Assembly (NCBI GenBank): GCA_050486285.1
Contig: JBJHCZ010000008.1
Coordinates: forward strand, 62,001 to 126,000
Source of the DNA: JAITWN01 sp050486285
GTDB lineage: Bacteria; Pseudomonadota; Gammaproteobacteria; SZUA-140
Direction: 5' to 3'
Length of the DNA: 64,000 bases
Position 1 is the first letter of the stretch. Each line of letters starts with the position of its first letter. Position numbers and translations under genes: made by a program. Of the stretch, positions 20,851 to 28,335 are shown in pieces. The notes under the pieces were generated by a model, which was given only the letters and a program-made list of their open reading frames with translations, did no database searches and had not been told where the DNA came from.

Positions 20851-21975
20851 TCATGCGAGCGCCAGCCTCACCGCCCGCCCGATCTCCTCCCGCCGCGTAT
20901 AAAAATGCGGTGAGAACCGCACCCCGCCGCCGCGCGGCGCGCACTGCACGCCGGCCGCGCGCAATGCCTGGAACAACGCGGTCGCATCGATCCCGTGCCG
21001 TCTGAATACGACGATGCCCGACTGCCGCGCCGGATCGCGCGAGGACAGCAGTTCGAGTCCGTCGGCCTCGTCGATCAGCGCGATCAGAAAGCGCGCATTG
21101 TCGCGTACCCGTCGCTCGACCTCTGCGAGTCCGACCTCAAGCAGTAATTCCAGGCTCGCATGCAGCCCGTGGATGCCGAGCATATTCGGGCTGCCGCACT
21201 CGAAGCGGCGCGCGCTTCTGGCCGGCCGCCAGTCGCGGCGTTCGTAATCGCCCATTGCTTCGACCATGTGCCAGCCGTACTGCGTCAGGCGCAGGCGCTC
21301 GCGAAACTGCGGCCGCGTATAAAAAAGCGCGATGCCCTCGGGTCCAAGCATCCACTTGTGACCGTCGGCAACGATGACATCGGCCTTTATTGCCTGCGCA
21401 TCGATCTGCAACGCGCCGAGGCTCTGGATCGCATCGACGCAGAAGGCAATGCCGCGCTCGCGGCAGAATGCGCCGATACGCGCGAGGTCCATGCGCAGGC
21501 CGCTCGCGTACTGCACCGAACTGACGGTAACGAGCCGCGTACGCGCATCACATAGCGCGAACAGCGCGGCCTCGGGGTCGGGCGCCGAGCGGATGTCCGC
21601 CTCGCGCAGCGTGACGCCCTGATAGCGAAGCGACTCCCAGACGATGCGGTTCGACGGGAACTCTTCGCCGGTCGTGACGATATTGTCGCCGTCCGCCCAC
21701 GGCATCCCGTAAGCAACCATCGACAGGCCCTCGGAGGTGTTCTTGAGCAGGGCGATGTCATCGGCCGAGGCGGCATTCAACAGCCTCCGCCCCTGTTCGC
21801 GCAACGCGGTTTCGGTCGCGGTCCAGCGTTCGTAATGCGCCGGCCCGAGTTCGAAGTTCTCGCGCGCGAACGCGGCGACGGCATCTGCGGCGCGCCGCGG
21901 CCACGGCGCGAGGCCGGCGTGATTGAGAAAGCTCAGGTCGTCGCGCGCGGGAAATTCCTGCTCCAGCGACGCCAT
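20851..21975 (-). CDS. Class V aminotransferase (PLP enzyme)
   Basis: A fold-type I PLP protein related to cysteine desulfurases and isopenicillin N epimerase-like proteins. The PLP lysine lies in VADGHKWMLGPEG near residue 209, and the cofactor aspartate in FCVDAIQSLGALQ near 180. NTSEGLSMVAYG (near 80) and ECGSPNMLGIHGLHAS are also typical. The SufS/IscS catalytic cysteine loop is not evident, so desulfurase activity should not be assumed. Substrate unknown. Length 374. It lies two bases downstream of pyrE and is probably co-transcribed. Confidence 0.85.
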   Translation of the reverse strand: MASLEQEFPARDDLSFLNHAGLAPWPRRAADAVAAFARENFELGPAHYERWTATETALREQGRRLLNAASADDIALLKNTSEGLSMVAYGMPWADGDNIVTTGEEFPSNRIVWESLRYQGVTLREADIRSAPDPEAALFALCDARTRLVTVSSVQYASGLRMDLARIGAFCRERGIAFCVDAIQSLGALQIDAQAIKADVIVADGHKWMLGPEGIALFYTRPQFRERLRLTQYGWHMVEAMGDYERRDWRPARSARRFECGSPNMLGIHGLHASLELLLEVGLAEVERRVRDNARFLIALIDEADGLELLSSRDPARQSGIVVFRRHGIDATALFQALRAAGVQCAPRGGGVRFSPHFYTRREEIGRAVRLALA

Positions 21976-21977
21976 GC

Positions 21978-22631
21978 TCAGGCGTCGCTCGCGCGGCCGT
22001 ACTGCTTCTGATACGCGCGGATCCGCTCGAGCGCTGTTGTCATGCCCGGCGCGCCCTCGAGGTATTCGACAAGCACGGCCAGGCTGGCGATACTCGTGAC
22101 CTTGACCCCGTAGGTCATCTCGACCTCCTCGATCGCGAAGCGGCCGTCCGTGCCGCGTTCCTGGCGATCGAGCGAGATCGCGACGCCGGCGGCCTTGGCG
22201 CCGGCATTATGGATGATCGCGACCGACTCGCGCACCGAGGTGCCGGCCGAGATCACGTCGTCGACGATCAGCACCCGGCCGCCGAGCGCATGGCCGACGA
22301 TGATGCCGCCCTCGCCATGTTGCTTGGCCTCCTTGCGATTGAATGCGAACGGCACGTCGCGGCCGTGATGATCGTTCAGCGCGATCGCGGTGGCGACCGC
22401 GAGCGGGATGCCCTTGTACGCCGGGCCGTAGAGCATGTCGAAGGCAATGCCGGAATTGACGATCGCCTCGGCGTAGTAACGGCCGAGTCCGGCGATCGCA
22501 GCGCCGTTGTCGAACTTGCCGCTGTTGAAGAAATAGGGACTCATGCGTCCGGACTTGAGCTTGAACTCGCCGAACAGCAGCGCGTTGTGCGCGATCGCGA
22601 AATCGATGAAGCCGCGCTGGTAGTCCTGCAT
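21978..22631 (-). CDS. pyrE: Orotate phosphoribosyltransferase
   Basis: Makes orotidine monophosphate from orotate and PRPP in pyrimidine synthesis. The PRPP loop VLIVDDVISAGTSVRES is near residue 122, the FKLKSGRMSPYFFN substrate region near 24, and FNRKEAKQHGEGG carries the catalytic lysine loop. Length 217. In Pseudomonas pyrE is next to crc; here the neighbouring exonuclease-fold gene (25710) is separated from it by the four-gene MerR/ParA operon. Confidence 0.96.
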   Translation of the reverse strand: MQDYQRGFIDFAIAHNALLFGEFKLKSGRMSPYFFNSGKFDNGAAIAGLGRYYAEAIVNSGIAFDMLYGPAYKGIPLAVATAIALNDHHGRDVPFAFNRKEAKQHGEGGIIVGHALGGRVLIVDDVISAGTSVRESVAIIHNAGAKAAGVAISLDRQERGTDGRFAIEEVEMTYGVKVTSIASLAVLVEYLEGAPGMTTALERIRAYQKQYGRASDA

Positions 22632-22698
22632 GATATCCCCCTGTGGTTGGCCCCGACCGCTGATTGTAGCGGGACAGGGCGGCCGGGGAAACGCGGGC

Positions 22699-23271
22699 CT
22701 ACTGATTGCGGAAGTAACCGTCCTCTTCGGGGCTCAGGCCGATGTGGCCGGTGCGAAAGGCGGCCTTTACCGGGGCGCGAGCGTGGGGCTGCGCGCCGCC
22801 GGCGTCATCGCGCGGGGTCTCGATCAGCAGCCCGATCTTGCCGTCGACTTCGAGGATGCGGAAGGTATGGATCGACAGGTTCGCAAAGGCCTGGCGCAGG
22901 TAGCTGCCGCCCGGCGGCGCCTTCGGCGCGAGTACGATCAGCTGCATGTCCTCGACGCGGAAGATCGCGCTGCTGTCGCGGTTGCCGCGGAACAGCGCCG
23001 GATAGAGCCGGTAGAGCATCGCGCGGTTGTCGCTCAGCCCTTCGATCGCGGCAAGGCCGGCGAGCAGCGCGCGACCGCCGTCGCGGTTGTCCCAGACGAG
23101 CAGCACCGGTCGGTGCTCGCTGTTCAGCGCGAGGATATGGTGGCCGTCGAACGGGAGCTTGTCGCTGATGACTTCATGTCCCTCGCCGAAGATGCTGGTC
23201 AGCGAATCGGTGACCAGCTCGCGCAGGATCTCGTCGGAAGTCAGCGCAACGGTTCTCAGATGGATGCTCAT
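22699..23271 (-). CDS. Unknown protein, fourth gene of ParA-CBM48 operon
   Basis: No family recognised with confidence. The 190-residue soluble protein has an alpha/beta look. The block FDGHHILALNSEHRPVLLVW followed by DNRDGGRALLAGLAAIEGL (about residues 41-79) resembles the core of degenerate PD-(D/E)XK nuclease-like domains, but the E-x-K pair is replaced, so nuclease activity is unlikely. A central IFRVEDMQLIVLAPK and IHTFRILEVDGKIGLLIETP suggest further beta strands. The start overlaps the preceding stop region with GAGGAA as ribosome site (nine-base gap), so it belongs to the operon. Confidence 0.6.
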   Translation of the reverse strand: MSIHLRTVALTSDEILRELVTDSLTSIFGEGHEVISDKLPFDGHHILALNSEHRPVLLVWDNRDGGRALLAGLAAIEGLSDNRAMLYRLYPALFRGNRDSSAIFRVEDMQLIVLAPKAPPGGSYLRQAFANLSIHTFRILEVDGKIGLLIETPRDDAGGAQPHARAPVKAAFRTGHIGLSPEEDGYFRNQ

Positions 23272-23280
23272 CGTGGTTCC

Positions 23281-23967
23281 TCAATCTATATGTTCATGTT
23301 TCACCGCACCGGGGCCGGTGGCGAGATCCGCAACCAGCAGCGCAGCGATGTTGCGCAATTCCTCTTCGCGATTCTGCCCGTCGCGCAGCAGGCAGGCGTA
23401 ACTGACGACTTCAATGCCGAGAAAGCGCTCGGCGGCGGCGGCGAAGCGCGCATGGCAGTCTTCGGCTTCATCGATGTCCGCGACACCCGTGATCGTCGCC
23501 CCGATGATGGCCGGCCTTGCCCCGCTCGCGATCGTCTTCAATTCGATCCATGCGCGGCGCATGCCGTTCGCATCGGCAGGCACCGCAAGCAATACGAACG
23601 GTATTGTGTCCGCGTGCGCCGTCCTTGTCGACTCGATAATCACAAATTCGGCAATACCTTGCGTCGTTGTCTCCATATTGTGACGGTGTATGCCGGCGCG
23701 AAGTTCCTTCGGCTTGCCGGTGACGATGAAACTGTCGGCGCAAGGCAACAGTCTGATCTGCAGCGGCGGCCCATGGCCTGCCCCGGAGAGGGTGGCGGGG
23801 TATCCGTGCGAGGCGAGCGCCGAGGCGAGTTCGATTGCGCGCAGGGTCTGCGGACCGGGTACCGCATGCAGTGCGATGACCGCGCGACGGCAGTCATCGC
23901 TCAGGAACAACGCGCCGATGCGGGACAGACGGTCCCGCGCGCCGTGGAAGGAATCCGGTTCCGGCAT
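23281..23967 (-). CDS. P-loop-less ParA/MinD-like protein, third gene of ParA-CBM48 operon
   Basis: The 228-residue protein has no confident family. Its layout follows a MinD/FlhG ATPase: VIALHAVPGPQTLRAIELASALASHGYPATL (about 30-60) occupies the P-loop strand and first helix, but the GKT(S/T) signature is replaced by PGPQT. IAEFVIIES (105-113) takes the Walker B strand position. The C-terminal half (IELKTIASG to YACLLRD, 141-196) matches the lysine/valine strand, helix and fL....Y.g...D pattern of MinD-like proteins. An alternative GTG start lies at 23976, one base after the parA stop. Homology is inferred by eye. Confidence 0.55.
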   Translation of the reverse strand: MPEPDSFHGARDRLSRIGALFLSDDCRRAVIALHAVPGPQTLRAIELASALASHGYPATLSGAGHGPPLQIRLLPCADSFIVTGKPKELRAGIHRHNMETTTQGIAEFVIIESTRTAHADTIPFVLLAVPADANGMRRAWIELKTIASGARPAIIGATITGVADIDEAEDCHARFAAAAERFLGIEVVSYACLLRDGQNREEELRNIAALLVADLATGPGAVKHEHID

Positions 23968-23977
23968 GGCCCCCACG

Positions 23978-25111
23978 TCAGGCCGGCGCGGCGACGCGAC
24001 GGCGTTCGACGATCAGCACCGAGTTGGTCTCGCCGAAGGCATTGACCGTGGTCTTCGGGTTGTCCTTGTCCTCATGCCAGCGGCCGTCGACGACCAGCCG
24101 GTACTGGTAGGTGCCCGGCGCGAGTCGCAGCGTCTTGGTGACGATATCGGCGTGACGGCTGGTCTCGACGCCGGCATCCGGTATCCAGTCATTGAAGTCG
24201 CCGGCGATCCGCAGTTCATGGTCGCCGATGCCGTGATAGCGCAGCACCACCTTCTGCAGATCGGCGTCGGCGGGCGGGGGCGCCGGCAAGGGTGCTTCCG
24301 TATCGCCGAGCCAGCGACGGATGCTGGCGCCGCGCTGTTCTTCGGGACGCGGCAACTTGTTCGCATGCGCGAGCATCGTTTGCGCGAGCGCGGCATAGTC
24401 GTGGCTCGCGGGGCAGTCCGGCGCATGGTCGATGACCGGTTTGCCGCGCGCGGCGGCCTCCTTCAGGCGCACGGTCTGATGGATGCAAAGCGGCAGGGTC
24501 TCGGCCGGATAGCGCTCGCGCAGGGTGTCGAGGGTGTCGCGCGTGAAGCGGTTGCGATGGTCGACCAGCGTCGGCAACAGCCTGACCGGCAGGTCCGTCG
24601 CGTATTTCTCGGCGAGCAGTTCGATGGTCTCGGACAGCCGCTCGACGCCGTCGAGCGAGAATATGCTGATCTCGACCGGCACCAGCACGAGGTCGGCCGC
24701 GCGCAGCGCGTTGAAGAACAGCAGGCCGAGCGTCGGCGGACAGTCGATGAGGATGAAGTCATAGGCCGGCGCGATGACCTCGAGATGCAGCGCGAGCTGG
24801 CGTTCGCGTTTCGGCAGGTCCGCGAGCAGGTGTTCGATCGCCGCCAGGGAAATCGTCGCCGGGATCAGGTCGACGCCGGGCAGCACGTCGAACAATATCG
24901 TGTCCGGCAGCGCCGCTTCCTGGACGAGGACTTCGTAAAGACCGGGCGCCTCCTCGCGCCCGCGTCCGAGCCCGAGCGAGGCATGGCCCTGCGGGTCGAT
25001 GTCGATCAGCAACACCGACATGCCCTGGCGGCCGAGGCAGGCCGCGAGATTGATCGCGGTCGTGGTCTTGCCGCAACCGCCTTTCTGATTTGCGATGGCT
25101 ATCGTCGTCAT
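23978..25111 (-). CDS. ParA-family ATPase fused to C-terminal CBM48/AMPK-beta-like glycogen-binding domain
   Basis: Residues 1-250 are a complete ParA ATPase: deviant Walker A KGGCGKTT (10-17, both lysines present), A' motif LIDIDPQG (35-42), Walker B LIDCPP (121-126). A proline-rich linker (about 255-285) joins a CBM48/AMPK1-type domain (288-369): LRIAGDFNDW (W309), YQYRLVVDGRW (R338, W345) and NAFGETNSVLIVE (N357, N363). These line up with the Trp, Lys/Arg, Trp and Asn positions used by AMPK-beta to bind glycogen. ParA proteins place cargo on the nucleoid; with this domain the cargo could be an alpha-glucan granule. The ATGA overlap with the MerR-like gene couples their translation. Confidence 0.88.
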   Translation of the reverse strand: MTTIAIANQKGGCGKTTTAINLAACLGRQGMSVLLIDIDPQGHASLGLGRGREEAPGLYEVLVQEAALPDTILFDVLPGVDLIPATISLAAIEHLLADLPKRERQLALHLEVIAPAYDFILIDCPPTLGLLFFNALRAADLVLVPVEISIFSLDGVERLSETIELLAEKYATDLPVRLLPTLVDHRNRFTRDTLDTLRERYPAETLPLCIHQTVRLKEAAARGKPVIDHAPDCPASHDYAALAQTMLAHANKLPRPEEQRGASIRRWLGDTEAPLPAPPPADADLQKVVLRYHGIGDHELRIAGDFNDWIPDAGVETSRHADIVTKTLRLAPGTYQYRLVVDGRWHEDKDNPKTTVNAFGETNSVLIVERRRVAAPA

Positions 25112-25599
25112 CGGGGAGTCCCTCCTTGCTGGCTATGGGCGCCGGCCCTGCGCCGCTCGGGCGCCGGCGGAAAGAGTTCCTGTTGATGCGGGGTATCCGG
25201 GTCGGGTGAATCGCGCAGCCGTTCGATGTCGCGCAGCATCTCGGCGACCGGCAGGATCCAGGCCTGGCCGCTGACGGTCTCGAACGCGGCGCCGTGATGA
25301 AACGCGAGCACCATGTCCCCGGTCGCGAGCAGCGAAAGGTCGGTGAGCGGATGGCGACATTGCGGCAGGAATTCGAGCAGCGAGGCGATGCTCTTGCGCA
25401 TCTTCTGCACCGAGACGCCGCTGTCCAGCAGGCGCTTCGCGGTCTTGAGGGCGACGAGATCGTGGAAACTGTAGCGGGCGTGGCCGCCGGGAGTCAGCTG
25501 CGAGGGCGACAGGATCCCGCTCTGGCGCCAGTAGGCGAGCTGCCTGTGGCTGAGCCCGGTGATCGCGGATGCTTCACGGCTGCTGAAGACCGTCTTCAT
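25108..25599 (-). CDS. MerR-family-like DNA-binding protein, first gene of ParA-CBM48 operon
   Basis: The N-terminus is a MerR-type winged helix: FSSREASAITGLSHRQLAYWRQ (5-26), GGHARYSFHDLVALKTAKRLLDSGVSVQKMRK (38-69). The rest (70-163) lacks metal-binding cysteines and ends in a Pro-rich acidic tail, so this is not a metal sensor. It may regulate the operon, or act as the DNA-bound partner of the ParA protein in place of a ParB. A GGGGGAGGG precedes the ATG. It is divergent from xthA, with palindromic sites in the 110-base gap. Confidence 0.82.
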   Translation of the reverse strand: MKTVFSSREASAITGLSHRQLAYWRQSGILSPSQLTPGGHARYSFHDLVALKTAKRLLDSGVSVQKMRKSIASLLEFLPQCRHPLTDLSLLATGDMVLAFHHGAAFETVSGQAWILPVAEMLRDIERLRDSPDPDTPHQQELFPPAPERRRAGAHSQQGGTPR

Positions 25600-25651
25600 C
25601 CCTCCCCCGACGGGAGCGCGAGATGGTAGTAGTTTGGTATTAAATTTGTGC

Positions 25652-25689
25652 TTGTCAAGTGAAAAATGACAAAATCGGGTCGTTTTGTC
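25652..25689. promoter_or_regulatory. Overlapping palindromes and -35 box in front of the MerR/ParA operon
   Basis: Two interlocked inverted repeats are seen: TTGTCA-N9-TGACAA (25652-25672) and GACAAAA-N8-TTTTGTC (25668-25689). The minus strand has a perfect TTGACA at 25653-25658, followed after 17 bases by the weak -10 AAACTA. The operator would therefore overlap the operon promoter. The stretch is much more AT-rich than its neighbours. Candidate autoregulatory site of the MerR-like protein (inference). Confidence 0.5.
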
Positions 25690-25709
25690 TGAAATGTTGC
25701 GCCACGACG

Positions 25710-26570
25710 ATGAGAATCATCAGCTTCAATGCCAACGGCATCCGTTCCGCGGCCCGCAAGGGCTTTTTCGACTGGCTCGGGCGCCAGCGCGCCGATGTCG
25801 TCTGCGTGCAGGAGACCAAGGCCCAGGAACACCAGCTCGAGGACGGGGTCTTTCGTCCCGACGGCTGGTTCGCGTATTACCACGACGCCGAGAAGAAGGG
25901 CTATTCCGGGGTCGCGATCTACAGCCGCCGTGAACCTGACCGGATCCAGGCCGGGTTCGGCTGGCCCGATGTCGATTGCGAGGGTCGCTGGCTGCTGGCG
26001 GACTTCGGCAAGCTCAGCATCGCGTCGCTCTATCTGCCGTCGGGCTCGAGCGGGGAGGCGCGCCAGGCAGTCAAGTTCGACCTGATGGCGCGCATGGCGC
26101 CGCTGCTGAAGTCGCTGCGGCGCAAGCGACGCGAATACATCATCTGCGGCGACTGGAACATCGCCCATACGAAGCTGGATATCAAAAACTGGCGCGGCAA
26201 CCAGAAGAACTCCGGCTTCCTGCCCGAGGAGCGCGCGTGGATGGACCGGTTGTTCGGGCCGCTCGGCTTCGTCGATGCCTTTCGCGTCGTCGATCCGCGC
26301 GACGAGCAGTACACGTGGTGGTCGAACCGCGGCCAAGCCTGGGCGAAGAACGTCGGCTGGCGCATCGACTACCAGGTCATCACGCCGGGGCTGAGGGACA
26401 AGGTGCGGCGCGCCGAGATCTACAAGGACCAGCGCTTCTCCGACCATGCGCCGTTGATCATCGACTACGATCTGCGCTTGGGGTCAGAGTGCGCTTGGGG
26501 TCGAGTGCGCTTGGGGTCGAGCGCTTGGGGTCAGAGTAAAAAGGGGACACTACCCTTTTCCCGGATCTAA
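25710..26570 (+). CDS. xthA: Exodeoxyribonuclease III (AP endonuclease family)
   Basis: Exonuclease III/APE1-fold repair nuclease. All catalytic residues are in place: N7 in SFNANGIRS, E35 in VQETKAQ, the tyrosine in SLYLPSG, D and N in CGDWNIAHTKLD, and the terminal SDHAPLIIDYD. This separates it from Crc, the catalytically dead relative beside pyrE in Pseudomonas. ATG 25710 gives the family start MRIISFNANG. The last 25 or so residues (LGSECAWGRVRLGSS and on) are read from an inserted palindromic repeat and are not family sequence. Confidence 0.9.
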   Translation: MRIISFNANGIRSAARKGFFDWLGRQRADVVCVQETKAQEHQLEDGVFRPDGWFAYYHDAEKKGYSGVAIYSRREPDRIQAGFGWPDVDCEGRWLLADFGKLSIASLYLPSGSSGEARQAVKFDLMARMAPLLKSLRRKRREYIICGDWNIAHTKLDIKNWRGNQKNSGFLPEERAWMDRLFGPLGFVDAFRVVDPRDEQYTWWSNRGQAWAKNVGWRIDYQVITPGLRDKVRRAEIYKDQRFSDHAPLIIDYDLRLGSECAWGRVRLGSSAWGQSKKGTLPFSRI

Positions 26571-26640
26571 AACGGGTAGCGTCCCCTTTTTACTCTGACC
26601 CCGTTGACCCCGTTGACCCCGTTGACCCCGTTGACTTGAC
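26475..26640. repeat. GGGGTCAGA-tipped palindrome R3 with tandem tip arrays
   Basis: The core arms at 26527-26555 and 26574-26602 (GGGGTCAGAGTAAAAAGG and on) are inverted repeats of 29 bases with one mismatch around an 18-base loop. To the left, GCGCTTGGGGTC(A)GAG(T) units are repeated about three times (26475-26530). To the right, GTTGACCCC is repeated three times plus a partial copy (26603-26635). The element holds the 3' ends of both xthA and ggt. Confidence 0.92.
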
Positions 26641-28335
26641 GACCGCCTTCCCGCCGCCGCGGGGATCGGAGGCGGCCTCGACGGACTTCGAGGCGCGATC
26701 CCACAGGATCGCCTGCATGTTGCCGTAGCGGCGATTCATCGCGCGCAGCTCGTGGCCATAGGCCTCGAGCGCGGCGATCTCCGCATCGTTGAAGGCGTCC
26801 GGCTCGAAGCTGACGGCGTCGGGCAGGAACTGGTGGTGATAGCGGCCGCGCCCGACCCAGTCCGCGATCGGGCGGCCGGCGGCGTATTCCAGCGTCGCGA
26901 GCAGCACCATCGTGATGATGCGGCTGCCGCCCGGCGTGCCGAGGATCGCGAGGCGCTCGCCGTCGTCGAGGAACACCGGCGTCATGCTCGACAGCGGCCG
27001 CTTGCCGGGCGCGATCGCATTGGCGCCGGCCTCGGTGCCGATCAGGCCGTAGACATTCGGCGCCGCAGGCTTGACCGCGAAGTCGTCCATCTCGTTGTTC
27101 AGCAGTACGCCGGTGCCGGGCGGCACGAAGGCCGCGCCGAACGGCCAGTTGATCGACAGCGTCGCGGCGACGCGATTGCCTGCGCTATCGAGGATCGAGA
27201 AGTGCGTGGTGTCGCTGCCCTTCGGCGCTTCGTCCGGCGCGCCGGGCAGCAATGCGCTCGGCGTCGCGCGATCGGCGCGGATCGTGTTGCGCAGGCCCGC
27301 CGCGTAGACGGGATCGATCAGCATCGGCGGGATCGTCACGAAATCGGGATCGCCGAGATAGTCGGCGCGGTCGCGATAGGCGCGCCGCATCGCCTCGATG
27401 ACGAGGTGGCGGCGCGCGGCCGGTTCGAGCGCATCGAGATCATAGCCGGACAGGATGTTCAGCATCGTCACCAGCGCGATGCCGCCCGACGACGGCGGCG
27501 ATGCGGCGCTGATGCGGATGCCGCGGTACTCGCCGCGCACGACCGGGCGTTCGACGATGCGATAGTCGACGAGGTCGCGGTTCGACCAGATCCCGCCGGC
27601 TGCGGTGACGCCCTCGATCAGGCGTTGCGCGATATCGCCGGCATAGAAACCGACATGGCCGAAGCGCGCGATCAGTTCGAGCACGCGCGCGAGGTCCGGC
27701 TGGCGCACGACGAAGCCTTCCTCCGGGATCTCGTCGCCGTCGAGGAAGATCGCCGCGGCGGCCGGCGACGCCCGCATCGCGTCGACGCGGAAGCGCATCA
27801 GGGTGCGGTAATGGGCGTCGACCGCGAAGCCGTCGCGCGCGAGGCGGATCGCCGGGGCCAGCGAGTCGGCCAGCGGCAGCGTACCGTAGCGCTGCGCGAG
27901 ATGGACGATGCCGGCGGGCGTGCCCGGGATCGCGGCCGCGAGCGGACCGTTCAGCGAGCGCTCGCGCACCGGCTCGCCGTCCGCGTCGAGATACATGTCG
28001 CGTCGCGCCGCGAGCGGCGCGCGCTCGCGGCCGTCGATCATGACTTCAAACCCGTCCGAGGCGCGATGCAGCAGCCAGAAGCCGCCGCCGCCGAGTCCGG
28101 AACCGGCCGGCTCGACGACCGCGAGCGCCGCGGTCACCGCGACCGCGGCGTCGAAGGCGTTGCCGCCCTTGTCGAGGATCTCCAGACCGGCATCGGTCGC
28201 GAGCGGATGCGCGCTCGCGATCGCCGCGGCCGGCGGGCGAGTCGGGGCGGCGGCGTCATCGGCCGGCGCGGGGGCGATCCAGAGGACGAGCAGGGCGGCG
28301 CAGAACGCCGCGCGGACGATCAGGCGCTCAGCCAT
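26590..28335 (-). CDS. ggt: Gamma-glutamyltransferase (gamma-glutamyl transpeptidase)
   Basis: Periplasmic Ntn-hydrolase that cleaves glutathione and other gamma-glutamyl compounds. A signal peptide (AFCAALLVLWIAPAPADD) opens the 581-residue precursor. The autocleavage site is GSDTTHFSILD (near residue 385), where the threonine becomes the nucleophile of the small subunit. GSGLGGGGF, the DGRERAP substrate arginine segment and PLSSMTPVF are also conserved. The C-terminal tail STGSTGSTGSTGSE is encoded by a 9-bp tandem repeat and is not part of the family fold. Confidence 0.93.
   Translation of the reverse strand: MAERLIVRAAFCAALLVLWIAPAPADDAAAPTRPPAAAIASAHPLATDAGLEILDKGGNAFDAAVAVTAALAVVEPAGSGLGGGGFWLLHRASDGFEVMIDGRERAPLAARRDMYLDADGEPVRERSLNGPLAAAIPGTPAGIVHLAQRYGTLPLADSLAPAIRLARDGFAVDAHYRTLMRFRVDAMRASPAAAAIFLDGDEIPEEGFVVRQPDLARVLELIARFGHVGFYAGDIAQRLIEGVTAAGGIWSNRDLVDYRIVERPVVRGEYRGIRISAASPPSSGGIALVTMLNILSGYDLDALEPAARRHLVIEAMRRAYRDRADYLGDPDFVTIPPMLIDPVYAAGLRNTIRADRATPSALLPGAPDEAPKGSDTTHFSILDSAGNRVAATLSINWPFGAAFVPPGTGVLLNNEMDDFAVKPAAPNVYGLIGTEAGANAIAPGKRPLSSMTPVFLDDGERLAILGTPGGSRIITMVLLATLEYAAGRPIADWVGRGRYHHQFLPDAVSFEPDAFNDAEIAALEAYGHELRAMNRRYGNMQAILWDRASKSVEAASDPRGGGKAVVKSTGSTGSTGSTGSE

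Noticed and set aside
20851..21975. Cysteine desulfurase (IscS/SufS/Csd)
   Set aside because: It is a class V aminotransferase with the PLP lysine, but the catalytic cysteine loop and any Fe-S assembly neighbours are not seen.
26475..26640. Tandem GTTGACCCC and GCGCTTGGGGTC units as a CRISPR array
   Set aside because: Units are only 9-16 bases with no unique spacers of equal length, and no cas genes are present; they are amplified tips of a palindromic element.
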